From Bacillota bacterium (lineage in GTDB: Bacteria; Bacillota; Clostridia; Peptostreptococcales; Anaerovoracaceae), in the NCBI GenBank assembly GCA_029239605.1, contig JARBUO010000010.1:1-41268 (forward strand): a stretch of DNA of 41,268 nucleotides, written 5' to 3'. How positions within the stretch are numbered: position 1 is the stretch's first letter; each line of letters begins with the position of its first letter. Below the pieces are notes generated by a model. That model saw only the letters and a list, made by a program, of their open reading frames with translations. It was not told the origin of the DNA and did no database searches. The position numbers were made by a program, and so were the translations under genes. Shown one piece after another: positions 24,829 to 31,380 of the stretch.

Positions 24829-25998
24829 TTAAGAGATCATACCTAGTCGAAACTTCCATTCCAGAATTTTGAGAACAGATTCGTCGATGCGCGCTTCTGT
24901 GATACGGCCTTCTTTTACAGCGGAAAGAACCGCGGGAATTTGCAGATCAAAATGGGTAGAAATCAAAAGATCATTGCCGGCAGCTACCGCAAGCTCAGCC
25001 GCTTCCGCTGTTCCAATGGAGTCCTCGATGGCCTTCATAGACAGATCGTCTGTCATAATAACACCGTCAAAGTGAAGCTGATCTCTCAAGATTTTGTTTA
25101 CAGCAGGAGAGAGTGATGCGGGTAGACGATCATCCACAGAGGTTACAATATTATGGGAAACCAAAATACTTCCGGCGCCAGCCTCAATACCAGCCTGGAA
25201 GGGCAGAAAATCACGGTCTAAAAAGGATTCGTAACTCCTGTCATCAACGGCAATCCCTTTGTGGGTATCGAGATTGTTTCCGTAGCCCGGAAAATGCTTC
25301 AGCACGGAACCGATTTCGCTCTCATCCATTGCACTTACAACGGTCTTAACATACTGTGCCGTTTCAGCAGCAGATTTTCCAAAGGTGCGATGATAGATAT
25401 AATCAGAGGGATTTTCGGAAACATCGCATACCGGGGCGAGGTTTACGTTGAATCCCAGTTCTTTCATCAGTGCGGCTTTCTCTTTCGTATCGGATGTGAT
25501 AAGAGCAAACCCTCCTTGGGAATACAGCGTTTGGGGAGATGGGAAGGGGGTTTGGCGGAATTCCGGGTATTTGCTGATTCGAACGATTTCACCTCCTTCT
25601 TCGTCTGCACCGATGAAGAGGGAGATTCGAGAAACGGATTGGTAGTGTGCGATGGTTTCCGTTAATGATGCCTTTGTATTTCCTTTGATGTCCGTTCCAA
25701 ACAGAATCAGTCCACCCGGCTGGAATTGCTTCAGGTCTTCTGTTACGGTATCCTTTTGGCAGCGGACAAAAAACATTTGTCCAACCTTTTCCTCCAAGGT
25801 CATTTCTTCCAGCATGCTTTGGGCACGCTGCCGATCCGATGGAGGCAGCTGCATATCCTCATCTTCGCCGTTTGGTTCTTCCGCTCCCATGCCTGGAACG
25901 TCTGCTGATTTGTCCCCCCTGCTAACGCATGCAGCAAGACAAACCATCAGAAATAGCATCAGAACAATTAAGAAAACTTTCAATAACCTTCGCTTCAT
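24829..25998 (-). CDS. nagZ: Lipoprotein beta-N-acetylhexosaminidase (GH3, NagZ-like)
   Basis: This glycoside hydrolase family 3 enzyme probably removes N-acetylglucosamine from peptidoglycan fragments on the outside of the membrane. The 389 residues begin with a lipoprotein signal ending in LAAC (Cys24), followed by an acidic linker (30-58) and a TIM barrel. NagZ hallmarks are KHFPGYGNNLDTH (Asp244-His246 dyad for the acid/base) and the nucleophile Asp317 in VIMTDDLSM. The usual FPGHG reads FPGYG, a mild deviation. There is no C-terminal domain, unlike Bacillus NagZ. The gene follows blaR1-like after 83 bp in the same direction. Start ATG 25998 has GGGAAG upstream. Confidence 0.88.
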   Translation of the reverse strand: MKRRLLKVFLIVLMLFLMVCLAACVSRGDKSADVPGMGAEEPNGEDEDMQLPPSDRQRAQSMLEEMTLEEKVGQMFFVRCQKDTVTEDLKQFQPGGLILFGTDIKGNTKASLTETIAHYQSVSRISLFIGADEEGGEIVRISKYPEFRQTPFPSPQTLYSQGGFALITSDTKEKAALMKELGFNVNLAPVCDVSENPSDYIYHRTFGKSAAETAQYVKTVVSAMDESEIGSVLKHFPGYGNNLDTHKGIAVDDRSYESFLDRDFLPFQAGIEAGAGSILVSHNIVTSVDDRLPASLSPAVNKILRDQLHFDGVIMTDDLSMKAIEDSIGTAEAAELAVAAGNDLLISTHFDLQIPAVLSAVKEGRITEARIDESVLKILEWKFRLGMIS

Positions 25999-26081
25999 CT
26001 CTCTCTTCCCTTCTGTTACTGTTTCCAGTGTGAGGAGTAACTACCGAAGCTTATTTGACCCGTACTGCAGACGATGCTCTG

Positions 26082-28232
26082 TTAACTCAGCTTCCAGAGT
26101 GCCATGGTGATTTCCGAACCGTCGGCGGTATTGTCTGTATAGGACGCCAGCCAAAGCTCATTGTCCATCACATAGAGACAGTAATTCGTGTTCTTGTTCC
26201 CCTCTGTCCTTATTTTGTACCGCTGTTTCATAGAATAATCGGCTACAGAGATTTTTCCGAAAGTAGATTCCTCGAAATCAGCAGCCATCTTCTCTGTGAG
26301 TTCCGACTTGACATAAATAGGGTTTGTAACTTCATAGTGTTCCTTTTCCTTTGGATTGTCGATGGAAAAGTGATCTGCTCCGATGCTACATTGCGCTTCC
26401 TTCATTCGGTTTTCAGCAAACTCAAACATAGAGGAACTCAATGGAGACAGGTAAAGAAGTTTCTCAAATCCATACGTTGCTTCCGTCCGCTGGTTTTCTC
26501 CAGAGAAAGGATCTGCAGAAACTGCTTGGTCCCACCATTCCGTATCGGGAGCACCTCCTGTCATGAGTCCTTCTGCGTACCAGCCCAGCTCATCTTTGGC
26601 AAGCCAAAGCCAGCGCGGAGAGATGCCGCTCTCAAAGGCGGAACTACCGCCGTCTTTTATGGTCAGTTCCAATTCATAGCATGCTTTGTTCCGGCGGATG
26701 TCCTGAGAGACAACGCTGACCTTACTGATTGAAACCGTATCCCAGATAATCTGTCCGTAAGGATCGAGCTTTGCGGAAGGGGTCAAGGCGAGAATTGCGC
26801 GATAGTCACTTTCCAAAAGGGCCTTTTTATAAGCCGCAAAAGCTTCCGCCGCCGTAGGGGCATGGTAGCTGTACCGATCCCAGTCACTAAGCAGTTCGTC
26901 TGCCTGGACGACTACTGTTTTTCCGTGTTCCTTCCCAAAATGAAGAATTTCCTTCTGTTCATACGTTGCCTGGGTGCTGTCAGTAAGGGTATAGGTGATT
27001 TCCGCGGTATCTCCTGAAACGGTCACCTTGTAAGAGGTGACCCATGGACTGGAAACACCAATGTTAAAATTCCAAGGCTCACTTCTTTCTTTTTGGCCTT
27101 TGATAAAGCGTTCCTTCATTTCGTCAGACATCATTCGGTATCGTGGTTCACCATCCCGGGTTTTCAGTGATTCTGCCCATATCTCTGCCATCGGCCTAAG
27201 TTCCTGCGCCGTAAAAGAGACTTCTGTGGGCTGATCCTCCAAGGCAGACTTGATATCGGGGTTGGTGAGCAGGCCTATTGCAGAAACAGCCAGAATCAGA
27301 AGGATGGCAAAAGCGATCCAAGCAGGCGGGCGGCGGTAATTGAGGACATTTCTGATTCGCCTCCCTACATTTTCTTCCCCGAAAGCCAGAGGGCTGCCGC
27401 TGAATCTCCTGCCTTCCACAGCAAAGGAGAGGAGGGAGCTGCTGTACGCTTTTTTGATATCCGAACCCATTTCCTTCAGAACGCTTTCATCGCAGGACAT
27501 TTCCATATCTCTGGCCATGAGGCGAAAACTAAGCCATACCAGCGGGTTAAACCAGTGAAGACAAAGGGCAAAATAAGCGAGTGGACGGAGAAGATGGTCC
27601 AACCTTCGAATATGGATTCGTTCGTGACGGAGAATATATTGCCGCTCATGTCCTGCAATGCCAAGTGGAAGATAGATTCCCGGGCGAAGAAATCCCACAA
27701 CACAGGGAGACGGTACTGATTCTGACTCAAAAACATTTTCTTCCGTTTTAACTGCCGTGGAAAGGGTGGCCTTTAACTTAGCATAGGACCAGATGCCGTA
27801 GCAAAAAAGACATGCAGTGCCAAGGAGCCAGAGCATACTGAACGCGGTGAGCAAAAGCTGACCCTGATCAAGGTAGGAATCAGGCGCTGACTGGGGAAGT
27901 GCACCGCTTTGCAGCAGCGTTACTGTGCGCTGGACGCCTGGTGCTGTGTCTGTTAAGATTCCTGTCCCGGCAATACCGACAGTGCCTGGGGAATATCCGG
28001 CGGAGGGAAGCCTGCCTGCAGTTTCGGGAAAAAAGCGCAAAAGGCTGAACGCTGAAGAGACGGAGAAAGGGCACATGAGCCGGAAGAATACGATGCCCCA
28101 TAATCCGTATGAAAATATTTTGGGCGCCTTCCGCAGCAACATCCTGATAAAAAGCACAATAAGAATGACAAAACAAGCGGTAATGCTCATGTTTAAAATC
28201 GCGAGAAAAATACCGGTAAGATGAAAAACCAT
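26082..28232 (-). CDS. BlaR1/MecR1-like M56 metallopeptidase sensor without a penicillin-binding domain
   Basis: This is the membrane sensor-protease partner of the BlaI-like repressor. In 716 residues the N-terminal part has about 4 membrane helices and the M56 zinc protease site: His203-Glu-x-x-His207 in LRHERIHIRRLDHL and Glu244 in MEMSCDESVL. A further helix lies near 303-322. The long extracytoplasmic tail (325-716) shows none of the SxxK/SxN/KTG motifs of a penicillin-binding domain and looks instead like repeated NTF2/DUF4829-type modules (for example PTAAEAFAAYKKALLESDYR). It therefore probably senses something other than a beta-lactam acylating a serine. The ATG at 28232 follows GGAGG by 7 bases and lies 2 bp from the blaI stop, so the two are co-translated. 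No beta-lactamase gene is near. Confidence 0.85.
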   Translation of the reverse strand: MVFHLTGIFLAILNMSITACFVILIVLFIRMLLRKAPKIFSYGLWGIVFFRLMCPFSVSSAFSLLRFFPETAGRLPSAGYSPGTVGIAGTGILTDTAPGVQRTVTLLQSGALPQSAPDSYLDQGQLLLTAFSMLWLLGTACLFCYGIWSYAKLKATLSTAVKTEENVFESESVPSPCVVGFLRPGIYLPLGIAGHERQYILRHERIHIRRLDHLLRPLAYFALCLHWFNPLVWLSFRLMARDMEMSCDESVLKEMGSDIKKAYSSSLLSFAVEGRRFSGSPLAFGEENVGRRIRNVLNYRRPPAWIAFAILLILAVSAIGLLTNPDIKSALEDQPTEVSFTAQELRPMAEIWAESLKTRDGEPRYRMMSDEMKERFIKGQKERSEPWNFNIGVSSPWVTSYKVTVSGDTAEITYTLTDSTQATYEQKEILHFGKEHGKTVVVQADELLSDWDRYSYHAPTAAEAFAAYKKALLESDYRAILALTPSAKLDPYGQIIWDTVSISKVSVVSQDIRRNKACYELELTIKDGGSSAFESGISPRWLWLAKDELGWYAEGLMTGGAPDTEWWDQAVSADPFSGENQRTEATYGFEKLLYLSPLSSSMFEFAENRMKEAQCSIGADHFSIDNPKEKEHYEVTNPIYVKSELTEKMAADFEESTFGKISVADYSMKQRYKIRTEGNKNTNYCLYVMDNELWLASYTDNTADGSEITMALWKLS

Positions 28233-28234
28233 CC

Positions 28235-28597
28235 CTATTCCTCCTTAAAACTGTCGATAAGGCTCTTGAGCTTTTCCGCCTGATCCTTTGACAGTTTTTT
28301 GTCCCCCATAAAGGAAGAAATAAACTGTGGAAGGGAGCCTCCAAAGGTGCGGTTAATAATCAGTTCACTTTCATACTTTTGAACCTGCTCTTTTCTGATC
28401 AGTGCGGAAACCGTTGCATTGACGTTTGCGAGAATTCCCCGTTCGCACAGTTTTTTTAACACGGTGTAGGTCGTCGACTTTTTCCAGCCAAGGCGCTCCT
28501 CACAGAGCTTAACCAGCTCGCCGGAGCCCAGCGGTTCCTTTTCCCAGACGATGTCTGCAAAGCGGTACTCGCTTTCACATAGTTTGAATTCTTCCAT
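28235..28597 (-). CDS. BlaI/MecI-family transcriptional repressor
   Basis: This 120-residue winged-helix repressor has family-typical features: DIVWEKEPLGSGELVKLCEE, then the recognition-helix region GWKKSTTYTVLKKLCERG, then a dimerisation tail rich in charged helices. Repressors of this family are inactivated when the M56 partner cleaves them after signal binding. Two GTCTAT-N4-ATAGAC palindromes lie in its own promoter region, indicating autoregulation. It is first in an operon with the BlaR1-like gene and probably the NagZ-like gene. The ATG at 28597 follows AAGGAGG by about 8 bases. Confidence 0.9.
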   Translation of the reverse strand: MEEFKLCESEYRFADIVWEKEPLGSGELVKLCEERLGWKKSTTYTVLKKLCERGILANVNATVSALIRKEQVQKYESELIINRTFGGSLPQFISSFMGDKKLSKDQAEKLKSLIDSFKEE

Positions 28598-28677
28598 GTA
28601 GCAGCCTCCTTATATCCTTGAAATTTATAATATCCAACGCATAGATTGGCGTTTCACAACAGCCGGTTTGCCAATAG

Positions 28678-28725
28678 GGTCTATAAAAATAGACCTGCCT
28701 GCAGATTGAGTCTATCACTATAGAC
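28678..28725 (-). promoter_or_regulatory. BlaI operators overlapping the blaI promoter
   Basis: There are two palindromes: GGTCTAT-aaaa-ATAGACC (28678-28695) and GTCTAT-cact-ATAGAC (28710-28725), with centres 31 bp apart (three helical turns). On the minus strand TAGACT (28714-28709) and TATTTT (28691-28686), 17 bp apart, can serve as -35 and -10. Each core element then lies inside one operator, so repressor binding would block RNA polymerase directly. Confidence 0.75.
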
Positions 28726-28817
28726 CAGACCGCGTCAAGCTTTTTGTAAAACCATTCACAGAATTCTGCATTTCTTCATAGCATATACAATACCGAACAG
28801 TGAAGGGAGGTATAACA

Positions 28818-29009
28818 ATGAGTTGCAGATGCAGACGTAGACGCGAATTGGAAGAGGAAGTCGAATCGGCCAGGGACATATGCAGAGAAAGAGAAGAGGT
28901 TGAATCTGAGACTGAATCACTATGTAACAGCGACTGCTTTCTGATCGTCTGGAGAGATCGTAATGGCAGACGCAGATGCAAATGCTGCCGCGGCGGTTGC
29001 AGATCCTAG
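28818..29009 (+). CDS. Small Cys/Arg/Glu-rich protein of unknown function
   Basis: The product is 63 residues with 9 cysteines (3, 5, 22, 36, 40, 54, 56, 57, 61). Layout: an Arg-rich N-terminus with paired cysteines (MSCRCRRRR), an acidic helical middle (ELEEEVESARD and following), then a hydrophobic strand FLIVWRD and an Arg/Cys/Gly-rich tail (RRRCKCCRGGCRS). I do not recognise the family. It is very probably a gene: ATG 28818 follows AGGGAGG by 7 bases, and two intrinsic terminators lie just downstream. The pattern could bind metal or form disulfide-linked polymers like small spore coat proteins. ATACAAT at 28785-28791 resembles a SigE-type -10, which would fit a spore role; this is a weak inference. 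Confidence 0.75.
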   Translation: MSCRCRRRRELEEEVESARDICREREEVESETESLCNSDCFLIVWRDRNGRRRCKCCRGGCRS

Positions 29010-29059
29010 TTCCATGTGTCAGCCGATTCGGCGCAAGACACTGGTTATAGCGTGATAAC

Positions 29060-29087
29060 ACGCCCGTCAATCAGACGGGCGTTTTTT
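29060..29087 (+). terminator. Strong intrinsic terminator
   Basis: A perfect 9-bp stem, ACGCCCGTC-aatca-GACGGGCGT, is followed by six T. It lies 50 bases after the stop of the small Cys-rich gene. Confidence 0.92.
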
Positions 29088-29131
29088 ATTTAATATAAAT
29101 ATCTCCAAAGGCCGCTAGGGAATCCTAACGG

Positions 29132-29154
29132 AAGTGGTGCAACCCACTTTTTTT
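29132..29154 (+). terminator. Second terminator, between the small Cys-rich gene and ftsH
   Basis: AAGTGG-tgcaac-CCACTT is followed by a run of seven T in total. It works in the plus direction. Together with the hairpin at 29060 it shields the convergent ftsH gene, whose own minus-strand terminator is not obvious. Confidence 0.7.
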
Positions 29155-29174
29155 ATTTGGCGAGAAAAAGGGAT

Positions 29175-31073
29175 TTAAGACGTCAGCTGAAGGGGCTGGT
29201 CTTCCTCTCCTGCGATAATTCGATCAATCTCAGGCTCGTCCAGGGTTTCCCTATCCAGCAATGCCTGAGAAAGTCGGTCCAAAACGCAACGGTTTTGAAT
29301 CAGAAAGCTTTTTGTTTCCCGATACAGTTCATTTGCCATACTGGAAGCTTCTTCAATCATGTTAAACTGATTTGTGAGCTGGGTCAGATCAATCATTCCC
29401 TGGTTTCCCATGCCGTAAATTGCAATGTATTGCTTGATGATTTCCGTTGCCTGTTTAATATCTTCTGAGGCACCGGTGGTAATGTCTTCGTCGCTGTTCA
29501 GAAGGATTTCCTCCGCCGCACGTCCTGCGTACATGACCTTGACCAGATTCTTCAGGTATTTTTTACTTTTTAGCGGCGTATCCTCGGGAGCACGGAAGGT
29601 AACCCCTCCCGCTCCGGATGTGCTCTGCACGATGGTGACGGTTGGCACACCGTCATTGGTCAATAGCTTTGTGGCCAGGGTATGGCCGGCTTCATGGTAT
29701 GCAACAAGCCGCACGTAGTTGTCGTCCTCGTTTCGTTCTTTCTTGTGACCGTTGAGCAGGATTTTGAAAAAGGCATTTTCAATATCTTCATTCGTAATAA
29801 GATCCTTATCTTCTGTGGCTGCGATGAGCGCTGCCTCATTGAGCAGGTTTTCAAGCTCTGCACCGGAAAAACCGTTGGTTTTCTTTGCAAGAGCATCGAT
29901 CTTTACTTCATCGGACAGTTTCTTACCGGCACTGTGGAGCCGGAGGATTTGATATCTGGCCTGCTTATCAGGCAGATTTACGGCAATTTTCAGGTCGAAA
30001 CGGCCTGGACGTGTGAGGGCAGAATCGAGAATATCCAGTCTGTTGGTTGCACAGATGGTAAGAATTCCTTCCGAAGCGGCAAATCCGTCCAGTTCAGTAA
30101 GCAATGCATTGATGGTCTGGTCTCTTTCGCTGTTGTTGCTTTCTCCGCGAATCCCTCCAATCGCGTCCAGCTCATCGATGAAAACGATGCAGGGCGAGGC
30201 CTTCCTTGCTTTGGCAAAAAGCTCACGGATTCTGGATGCACCCACACCGACATACTTCTCAACAAAATCACTGCCGGAGGCTGAAAAGAAGGGTACTTCC
30301 GCTTCACCGGAGATCGCCTTGGCAATCAGGGTTTTCCCGGTACCGGGAGGGCCGTATAAAATCAGCCCCTTGGTAGGCCTTGCTCCAAGTCTTTTATATT
30401 TTGCCGGGTGTTTAAGGGAATCCACCAGGCGAAACAGATCCGGTTTTAGTTCGTCTATGCCCTGCACCTCGGCAAAGGTAATTTTCTTCTCAGGACTGGC
30501 AGGCACATTTTTCGGTTTTTCCTTAGCTCCCACAGCAATCTTATCAGGCTCGTAAGCTTTTCTGCTGACGCTGAAAAACCAGATTAAAAAAACAGTAAAT
30601 CCCAGAATCATGGAAACCAATATAAAGGTCCCCATTACATTTTTCGGTTTTTCCTCACTGGTCGAGGTATACCGGATACTGGCACCGCTGTCAACGGCTC
30701 CGGTCAGCTCCATTGCTTTGATATACTCCGCAGACATGGGAATGGTGCAATATCGGTTGTCAACTGTTCTTAGAAGCAGCCTGTCATCCGTTGCTGTAAA
30801 AGCAACAGATGCAATCTGCATTCCGAAGTTCAAATCATAAAATTGTTCCTCGGTAATGGATTCTACCGGGACATATTTGGATAAAGTGGTTATATCAACC
30901 CGGTTGAACACCTTGGTATTCCCCGGGGCACTTGTGGTTGATTCCCCTGCAATTCCGCTCCAGGCAACCCCGGGGTTTTCTGCATAGCTGGGAATAACAG
31001 ACCCTAAGATCAAAGCAGCTGCGGCTGCAGTCAAAATTATATATTTCTTAAAGCGGCGAGACTTAAAATACAT
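29175..31073 (-). CDS. ftsH: FtsH-family ATP-dependent zinc metalloprotease
   Basis: This membrane AAA+ protease degrades membrane and regulatory proteins. With the start at 31073 it has 632 residues: TM1 (about 11-30), extracytoplasmic region (31-145), TM2 (148-168), AAA module (200-440) and M41 peptidase (450-620). Key motifs: Walker A GPPGTGKT (241-248), pore loop FVEKYVGVGAS (270-280), Walker B IVFIDELDAIGG with Asp300-Glu301, the second region of homology ATNRLDILDSALTRPGRFD, the zinc site HEAGH (460-464) and the third ligand Asp538 in TGASEDIKQAT. The upstream frame reaches 31274, but the signal-anchor begins at 31073 and AGGAGG lies 12 bases before it. Whether this is the housekeeping FtsH or a paralogue cannot be told from the window. 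It is divergent from the LuxR-type regulator gene. Confidence 0.92.
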   Translation of the reverse strand: MYFKSRRFKKYIILTAAAAALILGSVIPSYAENPGVAWSGIAGESTTSAPGNTKVFNRVDITTLSKYVPVESITEEQFYDLNFGMQIASVAFTATDDRLLLRTVDNRYCTIPMSAEYIKAMELTGAVDSGASIRYTSTSEEKPKNVMGTFILVSMILGFTVFLIWFFSVSRKAYEPDKIAVGAKEKPKNVPASPEKKITFAEVQGIDELKPDLFRLVDSLKHPAKYKRLGARPTKGLILYGPPGTGKTLIAKAISGEAEVPFFSASGSDFVEKYVGVGASRIRELFAKARKASPCIVFIDELDAIGGIRGESNNSERDQTINALLTELDGFAASEGILTICATNRLDILDSALTRPGRFDLKIAVNLPDKQARYQILRLHSAGKKLSDEVKIDALAKKTNGFSGAELENLLNEAALIAATEDKDLITNEDIENAFFKILLNGHKKERNEDDNYVRLVAYHEAGHTLATKLLTNDGVPTVTIVQSTSGAGGVTFRAPEDTPLKSKKYLKNLVKVMYAGRAAEEILLNSDEDITTGASEDIKQATEIIKQYIAIYGMGNQGMIDLTQLTNQFNMIEEASSMANELYRETKSFLIQNRCVLDRLSQALLDRETLDEPEIDRIIAGEEDQPLQLTS

Positions 31074-31380
31074 TTTGATATTGAACCTCCTTTCATCATG
31101 TAACGTGTTTATGTATCCATTGCCTGTCATAAAATATGAAGAATCTGGGAGCATTTCGGAGAAAACTTTTCCGGCACTCTTATTCTCTGCAATTTCATCG
31201 GATGTATTATAAAAATATAAAAAATCAGTAATTAATTTTAGCGGGAGCATGATTCGACAAAAATCTTCGGTCATTAGAAAAACCTTTTTCTGTGCAGAGT
31301 TGTTGAAGGTGGGAAATTATGATAAAATGTGGGGCATATATAAGCAGATTTCACCAATTTTGTTAATCAGGGTCGTAACA
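31074..31380. promoter_or_regulatory. Divergent ftsH/LuxR-type regulator intergenic region
   Basis: This is a 307-bp AT-rich gap. On the plus strand TTGTTG (31300-31305), 17 bases and an extended TGaTAAAAT (-10 at 31323-31328) form a good promoter for the regulator, with a start near 31335. On the minus strand TATAAT (31211-31206) may be the ftsH -10, but its -35 is poor. No gene is apparent. Confidence 0.5.

Noticed and set aside
26055-26732. A 225-codon plus-strand frame opposite the BlaR1-like gene
   Set aside because: It is antisense to a gene with clear M56 motifs and is a shadow of its codon pattern.
31074-31274. A 67-residue N-terminal extension of FtsH
   Set aside because: It overlaps the divergent regulator frame, lacks a ribosome site and would put a non-hydrophobic leader before the signal-anchor.
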